Assembly (NCBI RefSeq): GCF_005937885.2
Contig: NZ_CP042176.1
Coordinates: 5,203,501-5,267,500 of the forward strand
Direction: 5' to 3'
DNA: 64,000 bases
Source of the DNA: Bradyrhizobium sp. KBS0727
Lineage (GTDB): Bacteria > Pseudomonadota > Alphaproteobacteria > Rhizobiales > Xanthobacteraceae
The position numbers and the translations under genes are program-made. Shown here in pieces: positions 1-7,466 of the stretch. The first letter of the stretch is position 1. Every line of letters starts with the position of its first letter. The notes beneath the pieces are model-generated. The model did no database searches, was not told where the DNA came from, and saw nothing but the letters and a program-made list of their open reading frames with translations.

Positions 1-54
1 GGCGCTTGTGAACAGAACGGCTCCCAACAGCGCGGCACTTACTTTGGCTAACAT
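1..54 (-). CDS. Partial CDS: N-terminus of a secreted protein, probably ABC substrate-binding protein
   Basis: Only the first 18 codons are inside the window; the gene continues beyond position 1. The peptide MLAKVSAALLGAVLFTSA is a typical signal-peptide start (one Lys, then a hydrophobic run). The ATG is preceded by a perfect AGGAGG ribosome binding site (minus strand, 60-65). It lies directly downstream of, and on the same strand as, an ABC permease and ATPase of the nitrate/sulfonate/taurine type, so by context it is most likely the periplasmic binding protein (SsuA/NMT1-like) of that transporter. The family assignment is inference from position only. Confidence 0.6.
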   Translation of the reverse strand, partial: MLAKVSAALLGAVLFTSA

Positions 55-95
55 GTTGACCTCCTGGGTTGGATGGCGGTTGACGAAATCTTGTT

Positions 96-872
96 TCAGG
101 TTGCGATCAGATCGTTCTTGCGGGTGGCCCAGCCGGTGACGCGCCCCTCGATGACAGAGAAGATCACGTAGAGCGCGACGCCGAGGCCGGCGAGCACGAA
201 CAGGCCGGCGAACACCAGCGGCACATTGAAATTGGACGATGCGGTCATCATGACGTTGCCGATGCCGCGGTTGGAGGCGACGGTCTCGGACAGCACGGCG
301 CCGACAAAGGCGTAGGAGATCGCAACCTTCAGCGACGCAAAGAAGAACGGCATCGTGCGGGGCAGGCCGACATTCCAGAGAATGTCTAATTTGCTGGCGC
401 CGAGCGCCTTAAGCACGTCTTCGAGTTCGGGCTCGGTGGTCGCGAGCCCGGTCGCGATGTTGACGACGATCGGAAAGAAGCAGATCGACAGCGCCGTCAG
501 CACCGCCGGCACCGAACCGGAGCCGAACCACAGTACGAAGATCGGCACCACGGCGACCTTCGGGATCGAGGAGAAGCCGACCAGCAGCGGATAGCAGGTA
601 TCGTAGGCGGTCTTGGAGACGCCGATCACCGCGCCAAGCACGACACCGAGGCCGACGCCAAGCACGAAGCCGATCATGGTGGTCGCCAGGGTCTGCAGGA
701 TATGCGGCCACAGGATCGGGAATTTCTGGAACAGCGTGACGAACACCTGCGACGGACGCGGCAGCACCAGGTCGGACATCCCGGTCATCACGCAGAACAA
801 TTCCCACGCGACAAAGAACAAGACGATCAATCCCGCCGACCAGGCTTTTTGGCGATAATCGAGATCGGGCAT
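96..872 (-). CDS. ABC transporter permease, SsuC/TauC type
   Basis: Inner-membrane permease of 258 residues, the usual size for the nitrate/sulfonate/taurine permease family, with about six hydrophobic segments. The cytoplasmic EAA loop is visible around residues 155-175 (LKALGASKLDILWNVGLPR), which docks on the ATPase. The start codon lies 2 bp after the stop of the upstream ATPase gene, so the two are translationally coupled. A secreted protein follows on the same strand. The substrate cannot be read from the permease; sulfonates, taurine, pyrimidine precursors and riboflavin-like compounds are all known for this family. Confidence 0.85.
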   Translation of the reverse strand: MPDLDYRQKAWSAGLIVLFFVAWELFCVMTGMSDLVLPRPSQVFVTLFQKFPILWPHILQTLATTMIGFVLGVGLGVVLGAVIGVSKTAYDTCYPLLVGFSSIPKVAVVPIFVLWFGSGSVPAVLTALSICFFPIVVNIATGLATTEPELEDVLKALGASKLDILWNVGLPRTMPFFFASLKVAISYAFVGAVLSETVASNRGIGNVMMTASSNFNVPLVFAGLFVLAGLGVALYVIFSVIEGRVTGWATRKNDLIAT

Positions 873-874
873 GA

Positions 875-1747
875 TCAGGCCACTCCCTGTTTTGACGCCG
901 TCTCTTTTGCGGCAGTTCTTGCGTCGACGATGAACGCGCGAAGTTTCTGGTTGAGCGCGACGAAATCCGGCTCGAAGGTTCTGGCGACCGTGCGCGGGCG
1001 CTCGAAGTCGACACGGCTGTCGTCGACGATGCGGCCCGGCCGCGCGCTCATCACGCAGATGCGGCTGCCGAGGAACGCCGCTTCGCGCAGATCATGGGTC
1101 ACCAGCAGCACGGTCGGCTTGTGCGCGATCCAGAGGCCCTGAAGGATCGACCACAGCTCTTCACGGGTGAACTGGTCAAGCGCGCCGAAGGGTTCATCGA
1201 GCAGCAGCATGCGCGGCTCATGAATCAAGGCGCGGCACAGATTCGCGCGCTGAAGCATGCCGCCGGAGAGTTGCCAGGGATAACGGCTGCCGAACCCCTT
1301 GAGGCCGACCTGCTCCAAGAGCGTATTGGCCTTGTCGCGGAATTCGGTCTTGCGCAGTTTGCGGAATTGCGAGCGGAACGGTTCGACGATCTTGAGCGGC
1401 AGCATGATGTTCCGCTCGATCGTCATCCAGGGCAGCATGGTCGGATTCTGGAACGCCATGCCGACGCGCAGCGCACGCGCAGCGACTTCACGGCCACCGA
1501 CGATGACGACGCCGGTGGTCGGCTGCACCAGTCCTGAGACCAGCCGCAAGATGGTGGACTTACCGCAGCCGGACGGCCCGACCAGGGCGACAAACTCGCC
1601 GTCGGCGATCCGCAAGCTCGTGGCCGATAGCGCCGGCACCGCGCGGTCGCCGCGGCCGAAGGTAACGGAGGCGTCCGACAGTTCGATCGCAATCGGCATG
1701 GCGGCGGACGGAACCGGCGCGCCCTTGAATTCCTGATCTGGTTGCAT
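875..1747 (-). CDS. ABC transporter ATP-binding protein, SsuB/TauB type
   Basis: Cytoplasmic ATPase energising the adjacent permease. Visible motifs in order: Walker A GPSGCGKST, Q-loop (FQNPTMLPW), signature LSGGMLQR, Walker B with catalytic Glu (MLLLDEPFGALD) and the H-loop (VTHDL). This is typical of the NitT/TauT ATPases. The reading frame stays open up to 1774, but a sigma-54-like promoter at 1770-1785 would start transcription near 1758, so I chose the ATG at 1747; 1753 and 1756 are equally possible, and none has a strong Shine-Dalgarno. First gene of the minus-strand operon running off the left edge. Confidence 0.88.
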   Translation of the reverse strand: MQPDQEFKGAPVPSAAMPIAIELSDASVTFGRGDRAVPALSATSLRIADGEFVALVGPSGCGKSTILRLVSGLVQPTTGVVIVGGREVAARALRVGMAFQNPTMLPWMTIERNIMLPLKIVEPFRSQFRKLRKTEFRDKANTLLEQVGLKGFGSRYPWQLSGGMLQRANLCRALIHEPRMLLLDEPFGALDQFTREELWSILQGLWIAHKPTVLLVTHDLREAAFLGSRICVMSARPGRIVDDSRVDFERPRTVARTFEPDFVALNQKLRAFIVDARTAAKETASKQGVA

Positions 1748-1769
1748 GCGCATCATGGCTGGAAGTGCA

Positions 1770-1785
1770 TGCAAGCCGGATGCCA
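1770..1785 (-). promoter_or_regulatory. Candidate sigma-54 (RpoN) promoter upstream of the SsuB-like ATPase
   Basis: On the minus strand the sequence reads TGGCATCCGGCTTGCA. This matches the -24/-12 consensus TGGCACG-N4-TTGCW at 10 of 12 defined positions, with the invariant GG and GC exactly 10 bp apart. Transcription would begin near 1758. The inference rests on consensus matching by eye; no enhancer-binding site was identified. Confidence 0.45.
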
Positions 1786-1865
1786 GCGAGACTCGCGTTG
1801 AAAATCAACGGGATCGCAAAAAGACGGTGCCATTCGCCGGATTCGTTTTGGGCAATCCGCCCGTC

Positions 1866-1880
1866 AAACTGCATGCAATT
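1866..1880. promoter_or_regulatory. Operator-like palindrome upstream of GntR gene
   Basis: The sequence AAACTGCATGCAATT contains the 8-bp palindrome TGCATGCA and sits about 70 bp upstream of the GntR-family gene. Related sequences recur at 1766-1773 (TGCATGCA), 3216-3228 (AAATTGCATGCAC) and 3252-3266 (AAACTGCACACAATC). FCD-type GntR proteins bind short inverted repeats, so these are candidate operators for the adjacent regulator; this is inference. Confidence 0.35.
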
Positions 1881-1951
1881 GAGGCGCTCATTCGCTGCCC
1901 AATTGTGATATCAAATGCCCATTCGAAGCACTTCCTTTCAGGATTCGCCCG

Positions 1952-2710
1952 ATGGCGCCTCGTCCAGGCAGTAAGACTGCGGAATCGTCCGACAAGGTCA
2001 GCGTGATCTGCCGCGCGCTTCGCCGCGCCATTATCGAGCAGGCACTGGCGCCGGGCGCGAAATTGCCGGAGGATTCGCTGGGCGAACGCTTCGGCGTTAG
2101 CCGCACCATTGCCCGTCACGCGCTGGGACAACTCGCGGCAGAGGGCCTGGTCGAGCTGCGCCGCAACCGGATCGCCGTGGTGGCAACGCCAAGCTGGCAG
2201 GAAGCCCGCGACGCCTTCGATATCAGGATCGAACTCGAACGGCTGGTGGTGCGCCAGCTCGCCGGCAAGCTGACCAAGGCGCAGGTCGCCGAGCTGACCG
2301 CCCATGTCGATGCCGAGGACGGCGCCCGCGACGGCACCGACGCGGTATCCATCAGGTTGGCGACCGAATTTCACATCCTGCTCGCCCATATGACGAACAG
2401 TCCGATTCTCGTGCGTTATGTCAGCGAAGTCGCGTATCGCTGCTGCCTGACCTTATCCTTGTACAGCCGCCCGCATTCCTCGGAATGCGCGATCAACGAA
2501 CACCGCGCCATCATCGCCGCGCTGGTCAAGGGCGACGAGAGCAAGGTGATGGGCTTGATGCACAGCCATCTGGATTCGGTCGCCAATCGCGCGCTGGTCG
2601 CCCCTGTCCCGCAGCGCGGCCGCGATTTGCTGGATATTTTGGCGCCTTATGCGGAAGAAGGCGATAGCGGGCGGGTGGTGAAGATGCCGAAGGTGGTGCG
2701 GGCGAGGTAG
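1952..2710 (+). CDS. GntR family transcriptional regulator, FCD subfamily
   Basis: Predicted DNA-binding regulator of 252 residues. The N-terminal winged helix (about residues 15-80) contains the family signature LPEDSLGERFGVSRTIARHAL. The C-terminal all-helical FCD effector domain (about 90-230) keeps conserved acidic and His residues in EFHILLAHMTNS and NEHRAIIAAL, which in relatives hold a metal and a small organic acid. It lies between an ABC operon and an amidohydrolase/dehydratase pair, and TGCATGCA palindromes sit in both flanking promoter regions, so it probably controls both. It is clearly paralogous to the GntR at 33934-34686, sharing IIEQAL-PG-KLPED and a similar LY-RPHS segment. 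The ligand is unknown. Confidence 0.88.
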   Translation: MAPRPGSKTAESSDKVSVICRALRRAIIEQALAPGAKLPEDSLGERFGVSRTIARHALGQLAAEGLVELRRNRIAVVATPSWQEARDAFDIRIELERLVVRQLAGKLTKAQVAELTAHVDAEDGARDGTDAVSIRLATEFHILLAHMTNSPILVRYVSEVAYRCCLTLSLYSRPHSSECAINEHRAIIAALVKGDESKVMGLMHSHLDSVANRALVAPVPQRGRDLLDILAPYAEEGDSGRVVKMPKVVRAR

Positions 2711-2718
2711 GCCTTCTC

Positions 2719-2744
2719 CCTCGCCCCGCTCTTGCAGGGCGAGG
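2719..2744. terminator. Hairpin between convergent genes
   Basis: Inverted repeat CCTCGCCC ... GGGCGAGG (arms 2719-2726 and 2737-2744) in the short gap between the convergent GntR and SnoaL-like genes. It lacks a long T run and belongs to the family of GC-rich CCTCGCC repeats seen again at 5877-6074, but its position suits a bidirectional terminator. Confidence 0.4.
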
Positions 2745-2752
2745 TAAGAGGG

Positions 2753-3172
2753 CTACGCCTCAATCCCCCGCTTCACCAGAATCCGCTCGGCGCTGTCGTT
2801 CCAGACGTCCATCTTCACGATCTGGCCGCCTTTCACCACGAAGCGGTCGACATAGCGATTGCCCTCGAACGGCGAGCCGTCGATCCATTCGCCGTAGAGC
2901 GTGCCGACGCTGTAGACCACGGTCTCATCGACCCCTGGGCACACGTCGAAGCGGTCCATCTTTTTCTTGACCCAGCGATAGCGTCGCGCGTTGAAACCGG
3001 TCGGCCCGCGCGGATGATCGAATTCGCGACCGCCGGTGAAGGTGATGATCGTGCCGGCCTTCATATAGGCCGCGGCGGCATCCGGATCCGGGATCATCGA
3101 GGCCGTCAGATAGGCCTCCACGACCTCGGCATCCGACAGGGCTTTGGGCTCGGCTTTCGCGACAACAGACAT
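2753..3172 (-). CDS. NTF2-like / SnoaL-like fold protein
   Basis: A 139-residue cytoplasmic protein with the length and pattern of the NTF2-like superfamily. An N-terminal helix region (VVEAYLTASMIPDPDAAAAY) is followed by a curved-sheet region with an internal GGREFDHPRGPTGF loop and a C-terminal strand (VDRFVVKGGQIVKMDVW). Members are limonene-epoxide-hydrolase-like or polyketide-cyclase-like enzymes, or simply ligand-binding proteins; the reaction cannot be deduced. It is transcribed divergently from the amidohydrolase at 3329, with operator-like TGCATGCA elements between the two genes, which suggests a shared catabolic role. Confidence 0.6.
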   Translation of the reverse strand: MSVVAKAEPKALSDAEVVEAYLTASMIPDPDAAAAYMKAGTIITFTGGREFDHPRGPTGFNARRYRWVKKKMDRFDVCPGVDETVVYSVGTLYGEWIDGSPFEGNRYVDRFVVKGGQIVKMDVWNDSAERILVKRGIEA

Positions 3173-3215
3173 CGTGGCTTCTCCTCAAGGTACCAAATAC
3201 TACAATTAGTCCACC

Positions 3216-3228
3216 AAATTGCATGCAC
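3216..3228. promoter_or_regulatory. Operator-like TGCATGCA element between divergent genes
   Basis: AAATTGCATGCAC, containing the same 8-bp palindrome TGCATGCA as the elements at 1766-1773 and 1870-1877 that flank the GntR gene. A degenerate copy (AAACTGCACACAATC) follows at 3252-3266. Candidate binding site for the GntR encoded at 1952-2710. Confidence 0.3.
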
Positions 3229-3243
3229 ATTTTTTGAACAGTT

Positions 3244-3259
3244 TGGCCTCTAAACTGCA
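3244..3259 (+). promoter_or_regulatory. Weak sigma-54-like element upstream of the amidohydrolase
   Basis: TGGCCTCTAAACTGCA has the GG and GC dinucleotides 10 bp apart and 8 of 12 consensus positions. The start codon is about 58 bp beyond the predicted transcription start. It could be a chance match and overlaps the degenerate operator-like repeat. Confidence 0.2.
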
Positions 3260-3328
3260 CACAATCTGGAGCTGCCCGCTCCCTGCTCTTCCGCTAGGCT
3301 TCAATCCTCCTCCAGCCCGCCCGGACCC

Positions 3329-4570
3329 ATGAACGCGAAAACGGCCTTCGATCTGATCTTCCGCAATGCGCGGACGCGGACCTCCCCCACCCCGGTCGAT
3401 ATCGGCGTCTCCGGCGGCCGGATCGCCGCCATTGCACCAAAGCTTGCCTGCGAAGCTCTCGAGGTCGAGGTCGGCGGAAAACTGGTGCTGCCCGGCTTCG
3501 TCGACACCCATATTCACTTGGACAAGGCCTGCCTGCTCGGCCGCTGCGGGCACGACCACGCGACCGTCAGCGAGGCCATTGCCGCGGTCGCGGCGATGAA
3601 GCGCGATTTCACCGTGGAAGACGTCTATGCCCGCGGCGCCCGCGTGATCGAGCGCGCCATCGTGCACGGCACCACGCGGATGCGCACCCATGTGGAGATC
3701 GACCCGCGCATCGCGCTGCGCGGTTTCGAGGCGGTCAAGGCGCTGAAGCGGGATTATGCCTGGGCCATCGACCTGTCGATCTGCGTGTTTCCGCAGGAAG
3801 GCCTCACCAACGATCCCGGCGCCGAGGAACTCTTGGTCGCCGCACTTCGCGACGGCGGCGAGGCGATCGGCGGCTGTCCCTATATGGACACCGATCCGAA
3901 CGCGCAACTCGAAAAACTGTTCGACCTGGCGCAGCAGTTCGACGTCGACGTCGACCTGCATCTCGACTTCGATCTCGATCCGTCGTGGTGGCACATGGAA
4001 GAGGTGTGCCGGCAGACCGAACGCCGCAATTATCAAGGCCGCGTCGCCATCGGACACGCCACAAAACTGTCGGCGCTGCCGCCGGACCGGCTGCAGGCCG
4101 CGACCGCGCGGCTGGCGAAATCAGGCGTCGCCGTCACCGTGCTGCCCGCGACCGACCTCTATCTGATGGGCCGCGATGCCACCCATAATGCGCCACGCGG
4201 GCTGACGGTGGCGCACAAGCTCGTCGAAAACGGCGTGCTGTGTTCGGTCGCGACCAACAACGTGCTCAATCCCTTCACGCCGTTCGGCGATGCGTCCCTG
4301 CTGCGGATGGCGAATTTCTACGCCAACGTCGCGCATGCCGGTATCAGCGAGTTCGACGCCTGCCTCGATCTGGTGACGGAGTTGCCGGCGCGCCTGATGA
4401 ACCTGCGCGACTACGGCATCGCTGAGGGCAATCCGGCCGATCTCATCGTGCTCGATACCGACAGCGGCGCCAACGCGATTGCGGAAATGCCGGACATGCT
4501 GATGGGCTTCAAGAGCGGCCGCCAGGTTTTTGCGCGGCCACGGCCGACGCTGTTTCCGCCTCAGGGTTAG
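3329..4570 (+). CDS. Amidohydrolase, cytosine deaminase / AtzC-like
   Basis: A 413-residue TIM-barrel metal-dependent hydrolase of the COG0402 cytosine-deaminase / N-isopropylammelide amidohydrolase group. Visible metal and catalytic motifs: HxH in VDTHIHLDKA (about residue 60), His in DLHLDFDLD (about 215) and His in GHATKL (about 247). At the position where CodA-like enzymes carry the metal-binding Asp, this protein reads ATNNVLNPFTPFGDAS, so the Asp appears replaced by Asn; I believe this occurs in a whole subclade. It probably removes an amine or opens a ring on a nitrogen heterocycle. It is followed, 86 bp on, by an enolase-superfamily enzyme. Confidence 0.75.
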   Translation: MNAKTAFDLIFRNARTRTSPTPVDIGVSGGRIAAIAPKLACEALEVEVGGKLVLPGFVDTHIHLDKACLLGRCGHDHATVSEAIAAVAAMKRDFTVEDVYARGARVIERAIVHGTTRMRTHVEIDPRIALRGFEAVKALKRDYAWAIDLSICVFPQEGLTNDPGAEELLVAALRDGGEAIGGCPYMDTDPNAQLEKLFDLAQQFDVDVDLHLDFDLDPSWWHMEEVCRQTERRNYQGRVAIGHATKLSALPPDRLQAATARLAKSGVAVTVLPATDLYLMGRDATHNAPRGLTVAHKLVENGVLCSVATNNVLNPFTPFGDASLLRMANFYANVAHAGISEFDACLDLVTELPARLMNLRDYGIAEGNPADLIVLDTDSGANAIAEMPDMLMGFKSGRQVFARPRPTLFPPQG

Positions 4571-4656
4571 GGACGCCCCGCCCTCCCGCGATTGACGCGC
4601 CTGCCGATCCCTGTTTGTTATCAGCCAAACACAACAACAAAATCGGGCAGGAAATG

Positions 4657-5871
4657 ATGACCAAGGCATCCCAAATAAGAAGCGTCGAAACGCTCGCCTG
4701 CGACGCCGGCTGGCGCAACTACCACTTCGTCAAGATCATGACCGAAGACGGCATCGTCGGTTGGAGCGAATATGACGAGGGCTTCGGCGCGCCCGGCGTG
4801 ACGGCGGCGATCGAGCGGCTCGCCGCGCGCGTGGTCGGCAAGAATGCGTTCCAGCATGAGCGGATTTACGCGGAACTGTTTTCGGCGACGCGGCCCGCCG
4901 CCGGCGGCGTGGTGGCGCTGGCGCTTGGCGCCATCGAGAACGCGCTGCTCGACGTCAAGGCCAAGGCGCTCGGCGTGCCCTGCTACGACCTGCTCGGCGG
5001 CAAGATCCGCGACAAAATTCGCGTCTACTGGTCGCATTGCGCGACCTGGCGCATCAACCACCCCGACTGGTTCAAGCCGGCGATCACCGATCTCGACGGC
5101 GTCAAGGGAATCGGCCGTGAAGTCCGCGAAAAGGGTTTTACGGCGCTGAAGACCAACGTCTTCGTCTACATCGACGGCAAGCCGCAGGGCTGGCGCCCCG
5201 GCTTCGGCTCGCCATTCGAGCCCGAAATCAATGTCGATCGCACTGTGCTGCGCAATCTCTGCATGCACCTCGAAGCCATCCGCGACGGTGCCGGGCCCGA
5301 TGTCGACCTGCTGCTCGACCTCAACTTCAACGCCAAGACCGAGGGCTATCTCAAGATCCTGCGCGCCATCAAGGACATGGACATGTTCTGGGTCGAGATC
5401 GACACCTTCAACCCGCAGGCGCTGGGTTACATCCGCCGCCAGAGCCCGCACCCGATCTCCTCCTGCGAGACGCTGTTGGGCCTGCGCGAATTCCTGCCCT
5501 ACTTCAACGAACAGGCGATGGACGTCGCCATCATCGACACGCCGTGGAACGGGGTCTGGCAATCGATGAAGATCGCGGCCGCCGCCGAGCATTTCGAGGT
5601 CAACGTCGCCCCGCATAATTTCTACGGCCACCTCTGCACCATGATGAACGCGCATTTCTCGGCAGCGGTGCCTAATCTGCGCATCATGGAAACCGACATC
5701 GATCGGCTGGCGTGGGACCATGAGCTGTTCACGCATGTGCCCGAGATCGTCGACGGCCACCTCATCATCCCGGACCGGCCGGGCTGGGGCACCGAACCCA
5801 ACGAGGAAGGCCTGCGCGCCCACCCGCCGAAGAGCAAGGGCGGGCTGCTGAATTATGGGCTGAAGAAGTGA
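4657..5871 (+). CDS. Mandelate racemase / muconate lactonizing enzyme family (sugar-acid dehydratase-like)
   Basis: Enolase-superfamily enzyme of about 404 residues. The N-terminal capping domain (1-120) is followed by a TIM barrel with three acidic Mg2+ ligands visible in LLLDLNFN, FWVEIDTF and SSCETLLG. A His in NVAPHNFYGHL is typical of galactonate/gluconate dehydratase relatives, and a Lys in TALKTNVF is the likely general base. I start at the ATG at 4657 because AGGA at 4649-4652 gives suitable spacing; a second ATG lies at 4654. The product likely dehydrates or epimerises a hydroxy-acid. Same direction as the amidohydrolase upstream, probably co-regulated. Confidence 0.75.
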   Translation: MTKASQIRSVETLACDAGWRNYHFVKIMTEDGIVGWSEYDEGFGAPGVTAAIERLAARVVGKNAFQHERIYAELFSATRPAAGGVVALALGAIENALLDVKAKALGVPCYDLLGGKIRDKIRVYWSHCATWRINHPDWFKPAITDLDGVKGIGREVREKGFTALKTNVFVYIDGKPQGWRPGFGSPFEPEINVDRTVLRNLCMHLEAIRDGAGPDVDLLLDLNFNAKTEGYLKILRAIKDMDMFWVEIDTFNPQALGYIRRQSPHPISSCETLLGLREFLPYFNEQAMDVAIIDTPWNGVWQSMKIAAAAEHFEVNVAPHNFYGHLCTMMNAHFSAAVPNLRIMETDIDRLAWDHELFTHVPEIVDGHLIIPDRPGWGTEPNEEGLRAHPPKSKGGLLNYGLKK

Positions 5872-5876
5872 TGTAA

Positions 5877-6074
5877 CCTCGCCCCGCTTGCGGGGAGAGG
5901 CCGAAGCCGCAGCGAAGCGTAGGCTTCGGGTGAGGGGGTACTAACGGTCTATCAGCTATAGCGAGATCGCCGAGAGAGCCCCTCACCCATAGCCGATGCT
6001 TCGCATCGGCGTTCTCCTATAAAGTACGGCGGCCAAAGGCCGCCTACGCCTCTCCCCGCAAGAGCGAGGCGAGG
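5877..6074. repeat. Compound palindromic intergenic repeat
   Basis: GC-rich element filling the space between two convergent genes. The outer arms CCTCGCCCCGCTTGCGGGG (5877-5895) and the complementary block at 6050-6074 pair. Inner arms GGGTGAGGGGG/CCCCTCACCC (5928-5938, 5979-5988) and small hairpins CCGATGCTTCGCATCGG and GCGGCCAAAGGCCGC lie inside. Related material is present at 2719-2744 and 55003-55260, so it is a dispersed repeat; it may also act as a bidirectional terminator. Confidence 0.75.
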
Positions 6075-6095
6075 GAGAAGAAAGAGCCGGCGCAT

Positions 6096-7337
6096 CTAAT
6101 TATCCCCCGGGCTCGCGGCGAACGCGCTTTCGATCACGTCGCCGATCGGCTGCCACGCGGTGCCGTCGAACTGCACCAGCCGCATCTGTTTGATGGGGCG
6201 AAAGTCGGAAGGCCCGGTGTTGATCGCAATGCCCGGCAGCACGATCGGACTCTGGTAGTTCTTCAGCGATGCCGCCTGCCGCATGATGTTCTCGCGCGAC
6301 AGGTCGTCGCCGCACTGGGTCAACACCTGCAACAGGGTTTCGGCCGCAGCATAGCCGAAGATGGCGTAGCTGTCGTCCTTGTCGCCGTCGGGGTAATATT
6401 TATCCATGAAGGCGAGCCACGTCTTGATGGCCGGGTCTTCCTTCCAGGTGGTGTCGCCGGTGTCCTTCAGGAACGAGGTCGAGATCACGCCGATGGCGTT
6501 CTCCAGCCCCGCCGGCCGCAGCGCATTGGCGATCGAAGCCGCCGCATTGACCAGCAGCAGCACCGGATGCCAGTCGAGCTCCGCCGCGCGGCGGATGGCG
6601 CGCGCCGAGATCGGCGGCGCGCAGTTGAGCACCAGCACCTCGGCGCCGGATGCCTTGAGGATGTCGACCTGGGAATCGATCGACATGTCCGCCTCGATGG
6701 CAATATCCGCCACGATGTGGTTGGCGGTGACCCCGAGCCCCTCCTGCAGTCCCCTGAACAGATCGCGGCCGAACTGATCGTTCTGCCACAGCACCGCGAT
6801 CTTGCGGTCCGCATAGGAAGCCTGGATGTAATTGGCGTAGATCCGGCCCTCGGAGCGGAACGTCGGCTGCCAGCCCATCGTCCAGGGAAATTTCTTCGGA
6901 TGCGCCCACTCCTCGTCGCCGGACGCGACAAAGAGCTGCGGGATATTCTTCTCATTGAGATATTTTCGCGTCGCCAGATTGCCCGGCGTGCCGAACGAGC
7001 CGAACATCAGCACCACGTTCTGCTCTTCGACCAGATTCTTGGTCTCCTCGAGCGCCGTCACCGGGTTGGAGCTGTCGTCGCGGGAAATGAACTTGATCTT
7101 GCGTCCGTTGATGCCGCCGCGCTCGTTGACCATGTCGAAATAGGCGGCCTCGGCCCTTCCGATCGCCGCAAACCCCGTCAGCGGCCCGGTATAGGGCATG
7201 ATGTTGCCGATGCGGATTTCGGTATCGGTGACCCCGGCGGCCGCGGCTCGCTGAGCAGCGAACGGAGCAAACGCCAGGGCTATGGCGGCGACAAGGGCTG
7301 ACGTTAGTCGGGTTTCTCTTCTTATTTGCATCAACAT
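6096..7337 (-). CDS. ABC transporter substrate-binding protein, branched-chain amino acid (LivK) type
   Basis: Secreted periplasmic-binding protein of 413 residues with an Ala-rich signal peptide (cleavage likely after AAAAG near residue 35). The mature part opens with VTDTEIRIGNIMPYTGPL, the standard start of type I HAAT binding proteins. The pattern continues with INGRKIKFISRDDSSNP and VEEQNVVLMFGSFGTPGN. No permease or ATPase is nearby, so it is an orphan binding protein or uses a transporter elsewhere. It follows hyuA by 129 bp on the same strand and may deliver the amide or hydantoin-like substrate of that operon; substrate unproven. A second ATG at 7331 is better placed relative to GAGG. 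Confidence 0.85.
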   Translation of the reverse strand: MLMQIRRETRLTSALVAAIALAFAPFAAQRAAAAGVTDTEIRIGNIMPYTGPLTGFAAIGRAEAAYFDMVNERGGINGRKIKFISRDDSSNPVTALEETKNLVEEQNVVLMFGSFGTPGNLATRKYLNEKNIPQLFVASGDEEWAHPKKFPWTMGWQPTFRSEGRIYANYIQASYADRKIAVLWQNDQFGRDLFRGLQEGLGVTANHIVADIAIEADMSIDSQVDILKASGAEVLVLNCAPPISARAIRRAAELDWHPVLLLVNAAASIANALRPAGLENAIGVISTSFLKDTGDTTWKEDPAIKTWLAFMDKYYPDGDKDDSYAIFGYAAAETLLQVLTQCGDDLSRENIMRQAASLKNYQSPIVLPGIAINTGPSDFRPIKQMRLVQFDGTAWQPIGDVIESAFAASPGDN

Positions 7338-7466
7338 GGCCTCGAGCTAGCAGAAGCTTGTGACGCCCAACCCAGCAGGCGCGACGATAGCGCCGAAAAT
7401 GCGGATGTTGAAATCAAATGTTGAGTCGGTTTCGTCGGATGGTCGAAGCGATACCCAGCCTACATA

